This document shows positions 46,901 through 58,768 of a stretch of 64,000 nucleotides of DNA, piece after piece. A program made the translations under genes and the position numbers. Every line of letters starts with the position of its first letter. The first letter of the stretch is position 1. The notes beneath the pieces are model-generated. The model did no database searches. It was not told the origin of the DNA and saw only the letters and a program-made list of their open reading frames with translations. The stretch is from Symbiodinium kawagutii (Eukaryota; Sar; Dinophyceae; Suessiales; Symbiodiniaceae). The stretch covers positions 629,649 to 693,648 of the forward strand of contig VSDK01027004.1 in assembly GCA_009767595.1 (NCBI GenBank), given 5' to 3'.

Positions 46901-49900
46901 GACTGCCCCTTGGGTTCCCCCATGTTCCCGGCGCCGTCCGAAACCTTGGCCGATGTGAGTCTTGAGCTTGTCGAATGCCTGGCCCAGGTGATGGTGACGA
47001 GGAGAAGTGGTGTGCCTAGGAGTCTATGAAGGTGAATTCCTGGCGAGGAATGGCTAGTAATGGCTAGTAATGGCGAATAATGGCTAGTGATGGCTAGTAA
47101 TGGCTAGTAATGGCTAGTAATGGCTAGTAATGGCTAGTAAGGGCTAGTGATTGCTGAATAGCTAGTAGTATTAATTCACTACTACTAGCTCGAAATGGCT
47201 TAATAGCTAGTAGTATTAAACCATTGCTACTCGCTAGTAATGGCTAGTAGTAATGGTTTAAGAACGGATTAGTGATGGCTAGTAATCTAAAGGTAAACTA
47301 ATTGTTTGATAATGGTTTAAGAGATCATGACTGGTTAAAAAATGGCACAATAATGGTTGACTTAGGGTCGATGAATGAGATTGTACAGTAAAAATCCATT
47401 GTTTAATTATGGTTTGAGAGATCATGAGTGATTTAATGGCTAGAAATGGCCAGTCATTACAGGGTCCAAAATAATTGTTCAATAATGGTTTCAAAGTTTG
47501 ATCCATTGAAGAGAGTTAATGAGCCAAAGTTAAGAATGATGGCTTAAGAAATCATGAATTCTGGTTGGTGGTTTCAACTCCTTTGAAAAATATCAATCAA
47601 CCAACCATGTGCTAATGATTACTAGGGAAAATGAAAAATGTTTCAAACCACCAACAGAATTGTTTAAGAATGGCTAGTGACTGTCGGCTTGGCACAACTA
47701 GTCATGGCTGATGAGATCGGTACTGTGTTGGGTGTTGGTTTGATCATATGCAGATTGATTGTGTGGTTGGTTGCTAATATGAAATAACAAGACATATTAT
47801 TAATAAAATATTGTTACAAAATATAATTAATCCGAAACACAACAAGCAATGTATGTGAAATGTTGATTTCTAACATTCAACAGCCACCTGCGTATTGTCA
47901 AAAACAACAATTGGTCCGAATCAAAACAAGCAACCCCATTCGCGTATTGCATTGATTGCATTGCTAACATTAATCCGAAACAAAACAACCAATGCAATAA
48001 TCAACAACCATCTGCGAATTGTCCTTCCAAAAACAGGGGGATATACCAACAATGATAATCAACTTTGCATGTCCGTGCTGCCTTGGCTCATACTCTAGCT
48101 CTTGAACATGACTCTTTTAATTATGCTTATAGGGGTAATTTACATGGATAAACCAAGCATTTTGAGCATGAAAAATACAATAGGAAAGCGAACAAAATAT
48201 GGAGGTCCTGAATCTCATGAGCGGCTTAGATTTGGCAGATTGCATCCAGCAGCTCCCAATGACTACCTGCTTGGGCCTTTTTACATTTAAAATCTAAAAC
48301 AAACTACGTATGAAACACGACGGTGACAGTGAAAAAGTAGGAAACAAGCGCAGAATCACATTGAACAAACATTTGCAGGCCATTCCGAAAAATAGAAAAA
48401 TAAAACAAGGAAAACATACAATGAAAATAAACAAGACGCAGGCAAAGCGACAAGTCCCAAAAACCACATTGCATGACCATCGCCGGATGGCTAGCCACAA
48501 ATATGGACCGAATGATCGGGGAGGTGGTGGTTGTTATATGTTATCCCCTATTGTCAACGAGCGAACCTCAACACATGCAGTTGGTAAACTGTAGTTGCTT
48601 AAGGCCACCTAGGATCACAAAGAACTGACCACCATTCACTAGTTTTGTTGGTTCTTGCTGGCTGAGATATCCACTATTGATTGTTGCTTAGTTCATGGCA
48701 TGATATCCTTCCCTGTTGTTGGATCGTGGGTAGTATTGCCGGTTCTTAAGATTGCCAATTCTATCCAAGTCTTGAACATATTATGCATATTAGTTCGTAA
48801 TGAATTGTTCTATCAGTGTTTGTTGGTCAATATCACCAGTTCAGCATTGGACCCTCAATATTCTTACCAACATCTTCAGTGATTGGCAATTTTGTTGGTT
48901 ATTATTGCAAATTCTTAATTGTTTAATGCTAAACATCAATCTTGAACTACTGATATGATCAATTTCTCATTGGGTAGCTATTGACAAATTCTTAACTATC
49001 TTGTTGGGTACCGACCAATTCTTATATATAGTTGGTCATTATCCCCTATAATTGCTAGTTATCATCCCCTATTATTAACCATTAGTTGGTGAACTATATA
49101 GCCATGTATAGCTGGTATATCCACCACTATTGTTGGTTATCATCCCCTATTATTAACCATTAACCATTGGTTGGTTGGTTATTATTAACCGTATAACCAT
49201 TTATGTTAGCTCACACCACCTTGCAACCAACCATCAACCGCCCTCGGAACTTGGTGCCTGGCGATCCTCCGCCCCCGGTTTCGGTGGTCCACGGGGGGCG
49301 GAGCTTCCCTTGTTCTGTTGGACCTCCGACGCGGGAGCGAGGTCCAACATCACGGGATCCCTTGTAACCAGTGGCAGCGACTGACATTCCCAGCATGGTG
49401 GAATGAACACCAGTAGTTAATAACATTTCATAGATGATGTCTAACTAGATAGAACATTCCCAGTAGGTAATATGCCAGAAGAACTGGCATAACCAGATAA
49501 GAACCATTCTGGTAATATGTTTATAGATAGAATTGGCAATATGAAGAACCACAAATACATGTTGGATCGTAAGTAGTATTGTTGGTTCTGAATTCTGGGA
49601 ACAAACCACCATTCTGGGAATGGTACAGGGGTTACTAAAAGTACATTCCCAATGGTTAATGATCATAACCAGTGACATCAATATATTTACAGGGGTGCTT
49701 GATGTTCAGAATTTCACTGGTTACGATCCTTTGAGGTGTAAATCTACAGGAATCCTCGATACTTGTTGGTTGAAAACAAGGTGGTTTCACCGTAGATGTT
49801 CCAATCAATCAACCCAATGAGACATTTGTTCACCACAAGCCAACTGTTCTTGGAGGGGGTTAATTAACAGTGGCCTCAATGTCGATGAATTTGTTTGAAC

Positions 49901-52038
49901 CCACTGGTCTGATGGGGGATACTTCAAATAATGAGTATCATGCTGATGGTTAAGTGGCTATTTTCTAGGCCGAGTTTCATCCAAACCACAACTTGGACCT
50001 TGACCCAAGAACATCAGTTCAGTTGGCAATGTTACCAGCAGCAAAACTGCAGGAAATCTCAGCAAGCATGAGCAAGCTAGAATCAAGATAACAATCAGAA
50101 AACCTGAACCACTAAGGAAGGCAAAATCACCAACACACATCTTGACCACTGTCAGCAGGTTAATGAGCAGGTGAATGAGCTGGTTAACGATGGGGTTGGC
50201 ATTGGACATCAGCTACTGACCTGATAGATTCACACAAAGAAGGTATCAACCACCGCCATTAACCAGCACTAACCAGCTAATTACATACCCGTCATTACCC
50301 TCCGGTAAACAGACCTGGAAACGGCAAATATCCGTTTGTTTCAGGAAACCCTGGGAAACAAGCTACAAATCGTACATTTTCTATTGCCAGGTTAAGGACT
50401 ACCGGAAGGTAAGCACTATTGTTGGTGATTGACAGCTATTATAGGGCTGGATGATTGTTGGTTATTAACAGCTACCCTGATGGTTGACAGCTACCCAAGC
50501 TACTATGGGCTTATTAGCTTGGGTTAACCAACAAAAATGGTTAACAGCTAGTATGGCTGACAGCCTAACTATAACCATTATAGTTAGCAACTGCCCTGTG
50601 GCCATAGTAGTGATAACCATAATGGCTAACTATCATGGTTAAGCTACTAATGGCTATCTATAGTTGGTGCTACTAATGGAGAACTAGTTGGTGCTACTCA
50701 TATTAGGTAACCATAATAGACATTAAGTTAAAACCGGCGGTTTCTCAAGCCATAGGGGTACCCCCCAATCATATCCAGCTTACTAGTCATTTATAGTAAT
50801 AAACCAACCATTTTTGTGGGTCCCCTATGGCTTGAGAAACCACCAACTATGGTTGGTGCCACCATGGCGGTTAAGCAACTGCCCTGCGACTCGGATGATC
50901 CGAGATGGACCCTCTGGTGTTCTCCCGGGCCGTGCCTTGGAAAGCAATGCCTGGCAGCAGGCAGGTGTTTCACGGCGCCGCTTACATTTCATGATGACCA
51001 TGTTATTACAGACTGGCTAATGGTCAACTAGCTGGTTAATGGTTGATAATAGGGGATAACAACTAGCAACTATAGGGATATACCAGCTATAGATGGCTGT
51101 GGGTCAAGGCTTTAACCAACCAATTTCATGGTGGATATTAACCAACAAAACTGTAAGGAAAACAATGGTTAATGAAAGGGGAACCAGGGGTACGGGGTCT
51201 TGACCCACAGCCATGTTATATGAGACTGGCTATGTTTGAAGAATCTGCCACTCCGAGGTCCTTGTGTATGCCCAACCCACACAAGTTGGTGTGAACGCTT
51301 CTTGGCTATGATAAGCACTCATTGCTCCACTTCATGAAACAAGTCAAATATCAAGCGTCTTATGCACGGCTGAACTCAAACTGTAGAACTTCTGCACGTA
51401 TAGGTTCACAGACAAGGAAATTTATGCAACTACATGGTCCGTTGAATGAGTCCATTCGTACGTGTGTAGATCTTCAATTCCCGAGGAAATGCCAGGGATA
51501 GAATGCCATGCGATTCACCAGAAAGGATAAAGACCCATTGCGGTGTGTCTTGACTGCATACATAGCATGAATAACCTCACTGCCTTACCATGTTTGGCTA
51601 TGCTCAGCATCAGCCATTGACTCAGAGCCTTCATTGATGTCAACCTCAATAGATTGGCGCTACAGTATCGGAGGCTATTCAAAGACCATTGCCTATAGGC
51701 CCCTGTAGGTATGATTGAAGCTGATGAATAGATGCCATGATGTCTGCTACTACATGGTTGTTCAACGCAGCTGCGTATCAGTAAATAGTAGACGACATTT
51801 GATAGATCATCTGATCATCAGGAGGTGCTAGGACGTTTCATGACAAATTGATGGTAATTGCACAGGCTTTAAACACGGGTTTGCTCATGAAATATATTCA
51901 AATGCATTGATCATTGTAGCTCTAGATTCATCCTACAATGTAAGTCAAGATACGGGTATCCAGCCGTAGATGATCATTAGTGGCTGTTTTACAGGCAAAT
52001 GATGAATGATCTTGATAAATAGATCATCATCCTCATCC

Positions 52039-52078
<40 letters not shown>

Positions 52079-55000
52079 TCCAATGCAATCCAATGCAATC
52101 CAATGCAATCCAATGCAATCCAATGCAATCCAATGCAATCCATCCAGCCATGCTCCGATGATTGTCAATAATCATCTCTCTAAATCTGTGAGTTATATAC
52201 TATTGTTTCTCAAAATAAGGATACCCCCTAACCATCCCAACACAATCATTTTTAGTACTAAACCATGATTTTGTTGGGCCTCCTGTGGTTTGAGAACCCC
52301 CCCATTTGTGAAATATCATACCACAAACATGGCTAGCCACCATTAACCATCAACCACCGTCAGCCACCATCCATCACCATATGGTCCATCCATCCCCATC
52401 AACCGCCATCCAACAACACCACCCATCCAGCCCCCGTCCTGGGCGGCCACCTCCAGGTCGCCAGCGGACACGGCTACGTCAAAGGCGTGCTGCAAGAGCT
52501 TCTGGGCCTGGGATGCAAAAATGGTTGGTTTATTACTATAAATGACTACTAATGGATGATTTAGGGGTAGCATGGGGTACCTGTATTTTGAGAAACCACC
52601 ATGTAGGAAGTTGATCCTGTAAATCCCGGAGCCAACCTTTGCTTTTTCATGGTGTTTTCAAGGGAAACAGCGTGGGATTTCCGAGGGGAAACCATGTGAT
52701 TTTCTATGGTTAGCTACGGTTATTAGTGGTTAATAATGATTAATTTCATAGGGAATAATTAATAAGATATAAGCAACGGTTATGGTCAAACGATGTAAAA
52801 CGACTACTAGTTACTGTACCCCTCAAGAAATGGAGTATCCCAATGGTCATGATCTGTTGCCTGGTACAGCAAGCTCATAAGCACCAACAAACAGGGAAGC
52901 TGAAACTACAAGGTGAAAGCGTCGAATTGCCAAGCCAAATGCCAGCATTTTCGACAAATGGATCCACTGGCCTTCTCCTCGAAAGCTTCTTGTGCAGCCG
53001 CTACCTCTAGCGCAAACGGACTGGTGGAATTTGGCAAGCCTAGCCGCCTAGCCATGGTCTCTGAACGCAATCCTGGGTTTCGAAAGGACATGTCTTCACA
53101 GGTAAGGGAGACTAGTCAAATCTTAAAAAAAAAAAAAACAAATCATTCCGACTAGCTCCTCCGGGACTGTTTCAGATTCTGCTGCTGGGGGAAAAGCCTG
53201 GCAGCAAATGGTCGGGAAACATTGTCTAGATCCACTGCAGCATTTGCCATGCTCAATGCTATCGGAAAATGTCAAGGACGATAAGAAAGGGATCCCAGGG
53301 AGGTCATCGTTCCAAGAGAAGGATCGTGGCTAACTGTGTAATGTCTGACCCTGTATGGTACTTTCTCAAAATAGGGAATCCCCAAAAATGCTTGGTCGAG
53401 TACTATAAATGGTTTATATGGGATGATTTGGGGGTCCCCTGTTGTAAGAAATCACCATGTGGCCGCGATTTATTGCGCTTCATGAGCCGTCCCCAGCGCG
53501 TCTCACCTCAGAGCCTCGTGAATGCTTGGCTGCCTGAGGAGTCGAGTGACCACCGGCAACGGCAGCAAAACAAAAACAACCGACCAACGAACCCACTAAG
53601 CCAACAACAACAATTTCTACTACTGCTGCTGCTACTACTACTGCTACTACTGCTACTACTGCCACCACCTCACCACCAGAACGACGACAACGACAAGTTG
53701 CAAATGCGCTGTTAACCTCAAGAGCTGAATCGGATCCAACTATAGCGGAAAAAACTCAAGAAATACCATGACTAACGAGTTTCTGACTGGTTTCCGTTCA
53801 CTCTGCGCTTCAGAAACCAGCTCGCCATTTCAGCAGCAAAGTGGGAACCTCTATTGATCTCGACATCGGCATCAAGTTACATGGCTAGTGACATTTCTGG
53901 CTACTCCCTCGCTGGTTCTTCCATGCCAAGCCGCACCTGCCGAAGTCAATGCCAAATACACTGATGTTGGATGACCACCACCCTGGAATCTACCCCCTGA
54001 CGCAGGTAGAATTACTGCGATCCAAAGAATTCCAAGCCACAGACCAACAGTTCCTTCTGCAGCTTGGAAATACTCATGACCCCAGCCACACAAAAAATTC
54101 CCCATCAACCCACCGTGCGGTGGCCAGCGCACCTTGGCCAACATGTCCCCCGCCAGGTAAAAGCGTTCAGCTTCCTGAGCGAGCCTATCCTTAATGATAT
54201 GTATACACATTAAATTACCATTATCGTTATATCTATAAAATGATATAGATAGATTAACATTCTATGTATGTATCATTCTATGTATAGCATTTCAAATATT
54301 TCTGTATCATTCTATATCTATACATTGAATCTGTAATAACTATAGCAACATGCATATGTGAGTTGATGTATGTACATATTTATTGTTTACCTGACAGCGT
54401 ATTTAATATGGCCAACAACTATAGATTTGTCCATATTCTTATAGTGATTTTCTAGATGATGAACGATAATAAATGTAGGGGACAGTGGCTGGCTGGTTCA
54501 GACTGGGTAATATCCGCTTGGGAATAGGGCACTGGTTGCATCTGGTTGCTTTATCCTGCTTGATTGCTAATTAGACATATTTTTGATGGTTGATCATCAC
54601 TATTACAGGTTCATAAACTATACGTTCAAGCTTGACGGGTGGCATGAGAATGTCAGAAATAGGAGCCTTTGCTGCGCATCAATATGTGCTGGAAGCTTTG
54701 CCGCATTTCAATACCTCAATACGCACATGCTTACAAGCGCAAAGAGAAGCCAAACATAGCCACACAGAAATTAGGACTGGAAAAAGCATGGAAAAAGCCA
54801 CTACGTCAATCTTACAAGAATCCTTACAGCGCTTCGATGCGTTTCGCAAATCATCGTCAACAACTTATCTCCAATCAAAAGATCTGTGAATCGTTGCTCG
54901 TTGCTAGTCACATCACCTCGTTTCAAGTCCAGGTAACACCTTCCACCACGGGCGCCATGAGGTCACCTGTTTCACATATCAACCCACTGCCCTCGATAAT

Positions 55001-58000
55001 GCTTGCGGTTTGACATGCGAAGCACATGGTTGTTTCCCAAGGGGAGCCCAAAATGGATTGTTTATTTTAATGGATGATGAATAAACTGAATGATTTGGAG
55101 GTACCCCTATTTTGAGAAACATCCACATTGGCAAGCACGTAAAAACTATGAAGGCATCTCTTCTTCCGGCATTACATGCGCAAGCAGCAGTAAAAGCAGA
55201 AGCAGCAGCAGAGTTGCTGTGCCACACTGTGCCGCTAGTGGCCTATGGCATGACTGAAGTCCAAGCACCAATTACCTGGCTGCAAAATACATATAATAAT
55301 TCAAATGATTGTGGAGCCTCATGTGCGGAAAACCAATTCAAAACCCACTTGGCTACTGTATTGCTAGGGCTTTTGATTGGTATCTCTTTGAGCATCCCAA
55401 CGAGACCTTGTTGAGTCCGAAACAAAATTATGATTGGTGTACGTATGCATCTTTCTACATTTGTCTATCTAGCATTTTGCCAGTCTATTTGTCTATGTAT
55501 CTGTCTATCGATTTACCTGTCTTTCTATCCATCTAGCTGTCTCTCACTACATCTACCTATCTAGCTATTCTTGTCTGTCCAAGCAATGTGATTTCTCTAC
55601 CTTTTGGTTTTCAAACCGGAAGAAAATCGTGTACACAGATTTACAACAAGAGTATCGCTCCTGAAGACTCCCTGTCCCTACAGACTGCAAAATAGCATTT
55701 TTCTCAAAGCCATGATCAAACCTGAAAACTCTTCACATGTGTTGGAAGATGACCAACAGTCGTAAAATTAGTCACCAGTCTATAAATCATATAATATCAT
55801 ATAACGATATACAAACGTTATGACAGATTTACGACAACCATTGAAATCCATTGAACCCCTATGGTTGCCTAATGACCAGTGAGTTCTACCGCTCAAAATT
55901 CCCAGAAGTCCCAGGAAGACGACGCCATCCACAACTTGGCTGCCGCACGTGCTCCAGGGGACAAGAAGTGACCCATTCCTTGCAGCGGCGCCCGTGCCAT
56001 CAGCGGCTAGGGACCCTGGATGAGCAGTCACCAACAAGGACAGAGCTTGGCGGATCAGTTTCAGCCAATGCTTCTACTGGTGGCCAAAGTCGAAAAATCA
56101 CAGACCTATGTTTTAGCAACGGGATTGGTTATCATTGATGGTTCGTTCTTTATCAAGGAGACTCTGCAAGATTGATTTCCAGAAGTCCAGAAGTACCAAG
56201 TTTCCATGTAGTTGAAATACCATCCACCCAACCAACCCCACCAAGTACCAAGTTTCCATGTGGTTAAGTTAAAATACCATCCACCCCACCCCACCCGCCC
56301 AACCCCACCCCACCCCAACCCACCCCCCGGTTGCCTCCACTTTACTCAGCAGCTCGCTGGGCGCCAGCTGCTTTCGCACATAGAGCAGCTCCATGACCTC
56401 CCAGCGCAGATACATGGCAGGTGGCCCCATGTTTGAATGGCCAATTGATGGTTAATGAGTGGTGAGTGACCTCAAGTTGAATATCTTACACGTGGAACTG
56501 ATGGTCAATCAGTTTGTAGTTCAATATCGTTCAAGTTGAATATCTTACACGTGGAACTGATGGTCAATCAGTTTGTAGTTCAATATCGTTCAGTTAAATG
56601 GTTGCTTGATGGCCGTTTCATGATTCACATGTAGTCAAATATGTTTTTTTCAATTAATGGTCAAATGGTGTTGCTAGCTGGTTACAAATCATGTTTGATA
56701 GTGGTGTGGTGATTGTTTTTGGAATTGATGCTTAAAGTGGGCAAACAATTGGTTAAGACGGATAAGAGCATTGGTTGGTTCATGGCTAGTAGTGGCTAGT
56801 AGTGTCTAATCAATGTTTATCTACTTGTTGCTGCGGATATTTTCTCGAATCCGATCATTGGCTATCAACAACCATGAACCATCATCGTCACAACCATGAA
56901 AATCACCTCTTTCATCATACCGGTACACGGCTCCCGATGTTTTGGCCGGTGGTCTACAGTTCTTAAATATTACACAAAAAATTGTGGCAAGAAGGTGTCT
57001 CACAATAATCCAACTGGTTCATGATGGTTGTGGACATGGTTGTAACAATGTTTGCAGTGCATGGCAGTGATGATTGATGTATCCTGATTGATGGTTCCAT
57101 TGCTACTTCATAGTAATGGTTGAATGGGTTGTTCTCAAAATAGGGACACCCTTCAATCATCTACAGTAATATCACGCACAAACGCCGTGGTTTGCCCGGA
57201 GGGCATACCACGGCTGTTCCTACCAATTGAACATTGCTCGAAGAATCAGTGAGAAACACCGGCTATACGCAGTGATTTAGGGTTTAGGGTTTTAGGGTTT
57301 GAGTTTTAGGGTTTAGGGTTCTAGCGTTTTAGGGTTTAGGGTTTTAGCGTGGGGCTTGGGGCTTCTTGATTCTCAGAGTTTCAAAACAACGGGCCTGCGC
57401 AGGGTTTTGAACAATTGACAAGACTAACTTCTGGGCAGGCCTTCTGTATCCGGGACCAAACCATGGGGTCTTGCCGTAATATTAGTCACTCCACTTCTTG
57501 CGGTCCCGGCCACCCCCCATCCAATATTAGTCATTTATAGCAATCAACCAACCATAATTTTGTGGGGGTTCCTATGGTTTGGAAAAAAATCATGGTGCAG
57601 CTGTTGCTTTCCACAAGCGTTCGCTCCAATCCCCAGCGTCCCACCGCTGTCCCAGCGTTGCCTCAGTGAAACAACTCACCGAATAGACCTCGATGATGAT
57701 CACCTGAGAGCGACTGTAGCCCTACAGGACCCACGGTGAAAAAGGCAACCGCGCGGCTCACAGTGGTTGAACCTACAAATCATAAGGGTTGAAGAATGAT
57801 AGTTGATAGTGGTACCCAAAATGGTGGCCTTGATAGTGGTTCAACCACGTTCAACCCACACATTTTGCAATCATGGTTGGTACCAACACGAGTGGCTCAG
57901 ATTGTTGAAGCCCAGCGATAAACATGGTGATGTTTGATGGTTGTTGCAACCGATTAGGACATACCAAATTGTACATGTGGCTGTGGGTCAAAACCCTGTA

Positions 58001-58768
58001 CCCCTGGTTCCCCATCATTCACCATTGTTTTCCCTATGAAATTGTTGGTTATAAACCCCCATTATTGGTTGATTCATATTGACCCACAGCCATGTATAAC
58101 CTTCAGGAAAACCCACACATACGTTGGATGTGCAAAGGGGAGTCCCCAGAGTCATTGGTGGTTTCTCCAACGCCTGACACGGCCACAGAGAAACAAACAG
58201 TGACCTTTTCGTTCCCTGTCAAGCGCCGCAACTATGGTCAAGAGCATGTACCATCGAATCATTTGTTTAAACCGTGAGGACAAAATGCCAACATGTCAAC
58301 ATATGGGTTTGTCAAAAGCCATGGTTTATCCCCAAGTTATTGATGGTTTCCCTATCACCAATGGTGATGAAAAGCTGGATGGTTCGTAGATACCACCATG
58401 GCTCTATTGTTAGTTAACAGTTATCAATGCAATCACATGATCAACAACATTAAATGTAAATATCAGCTAGCTCTATAATCCTTGAACATTGTCTAATATT
58501 GAGCGGTTACTGATTAACGACATATGCACATGAACCCTGATCACTAACGTTATCTGGCGGTTGTTGATCATTGTCCTAATAGTCAGCATGACGCAACTCT
58601 AATCTCCATACACAAGCCTAATCAACAACATCTGGTGGTTATCTGGCTGGTGGTTTCAACATCTGCTTCTTCTCCTTCTTCTTCTTCTTCTTTCTTCTGC
58701 TCTTGCAGCATGAAGCGTGCCAGCAGCTCCGCGTGCGTTTGCGCAACGAGCAGTTCCTGCTCCTCCAT
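43917..58768 (-). CDS. Unknown protein, about 13 small exons, about 259 aa (inferred gene model)
   Basis: Inferred exons in transcription order: 58661-58768 (ATG), 57680-57721, 56335-56397, 55890-55978, 54133-54184, 53507-53533, 52451-52507, 50891-50950, 49267-49323, 46945-46978, 46052-46121, 44973-45055, 43917-43954. All ends are AG| and GT/GC/GA, every phase agrees, and the total is 780 nt, a multiple of three. The first exon begins MEEQELLVAQTHAELLARF and runs into a Glu tract. Later pieces include GYSRSQVIIIEVYS (perfect GTGAGT donor), VMELLYVRKQLAPSELLS, LAQEAERFYLAGDMLAK, AQKLLQHAFDVAVSAGDLE and GHGLSQRTKDLVSELAEEL. It is helical and resembles TPR/PPR-like packing in places, but I cannot name the family. 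The 3' end is least certain: the last exon read in another phase continues to a stop at 43763. The exon at 49267 uses a GA donor. Confidence 0.55.
45108..45206. repeat. 10-bp tandem repeat GATATCCATR
   Basis: About ten copies, most holding GATATC. In the minus-strand direction it gives a false Gly-Tyr-Pro-Trp-Ile frame. Confidence 0.9.
47044..47148. repeat. 10-bp tandem repeat TAATGGCTAG
   Basis: About ten copies with single-base changes; the same word recurs to 47285. Confidence 0.9.
47560..47655. mobile_element. Family-C TIR element
   Basis: TCTGGTTGGTGGTTTCAACT ... GTTTCAAACCACCAACAGA. Confidence 0.7.
47660..49200. other. AT-rich intron DNA
   Basis: TTATCATCCCCTATTATTAA-type words and ACAAACAAT-rich stretches; no exon between 46978 and 49267 was found. 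Confidence 0.5.
50734..50846. mobile_element. Family-A TIR element
   Basis: GGCGGTTTCTCAAGCCATAG ... CTATGGCTTGAGAAACCACC, a near-perfect TIR. Confidence 0.85.
51091..51217. mobile_element. Family-B TIR element
   Basis: AGATGGCTGTGGGTCAAGGC ... GGTCTTGACCCACAGCCATG. Confidence 0.8.
51230..51940. other. No feature seen
   Basis: Unique-looking intron DNA without a coding island or recognisable repeat. Confidence 0.5.
52018..52142. repeat. (CAT)n followed by 10-bp repeat CAATGCAATC
   Basis: (CAT)n at 52025-52076, then six to seven copies of CAATGCAATC at 52080-52142. Confidence 0.95.
52204..52306. mobile_element. Family-A TIR element
   Basis: TGTTTCTCAAAATAAGGATA ... TGTGGTTTGAGAACCCCCCC. 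Confidence 0.7.
52515..52604. mobile_element. Family-A TIR element at a splice acceptor
   Basis: On the minus strand it runs TGGTGGTTTCTCAAAATACA ... AACCAACCATTTTTG and is followed directly by CATCCCAG, the acceptor of the 52451-52507 exon. Its inner TIR is missing. Confidence 0.7.
53354..53460. mobile_element. Family-A TIR element
   Basis: TATGGTACTTTCTCAAAATA ... TTGTAAGAAATCACCATGT; 47 bp from the 53507-53533 exon. Confidence 0.7.
53603..53668. repeat. CTACTACTG-type microsatellite
   Basis: Imperfect (CTR)n tract; upstream of the 53533 acceptor on the minus strand. Confidence 0.9.
55023..55129. mobile_element. Family-A TIR element
   Basis: CACATGGTTGTTTCCCAAGG ... TTTTGAGAAACATCCACATT. 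Confidence 0.65.
55447..55580. repeat. CTAT/CTGT tetranucleotide tract
   Basis: Short relative of the 11.7-12.3 kb field. Confidence 0.85.
56240..56332. repeat. CCCCACC-rich tract next to a donor
   Basis: Pyrimidine/C-rich on plus, so G-rich (GGGGTGGG) on the transcribed strand. It starts a few bases inside the intron after the 56335-56397 exon. Confidence 0.8.
56472..56589. repeat. Perfect 59-bp tandem duplication
   Basis: 56472-56530 and 56531-56589 are identical, each starting TCAAGTTGAATATCTTACAC. Confidence 0.95.
57275..57350. repeat. Interstitial TTTAGGG telomere-type tract
   Basis: About nine TTTAGGG / TTTTAGGG units with a few changes (TTTGAG, TCTAGCG). TTTAGGG is the telomere repeat reported for dinoflagellates and plants. 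Confidence 0.85.
57510..57597. mobile_element. Family-A TIR element, partial
   Basis: Core TCATTTATAGCAATCAACCA and an eroded right end (TATGGTTTGGAAAAAAATCA). A half copy is at 57125-57170. Confidence 0.55.
57974..58095. mobile_element. Family-B TIR element, best-preserved copy
   Basis: ATGTGGCTGTGGGTCAAAAC ... CATATTGACCCACAGCCATG. Inner order: TGTACCCCTGGTTCCCCATC, TTTTCCCTATG, GTTGGTTATAAACCCCCATT. Confidence 0.85.

Noticed and set aside
52906-53091. Minus-strand 61-aa ORF with CRKC
   Set aside because: Falls in an inferred intron of the 13-exon gene; reads fairly well but the neighbouring exons join in phase without it. Could be a missed exon.
54632-55414. Plus-strand ORFs of 85-114 codons
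   Set aside because: Two overlapping frames read equally well, none recognised, and they lie in an intron of a minus-strand gene.
58092-58277. Plus-strand ORF of 61 codons
   Set aside because: Protein-like in part (TEKQTVTFSFPVKRRNYG) but begins inside the family-B TIR and opposes gene direction.
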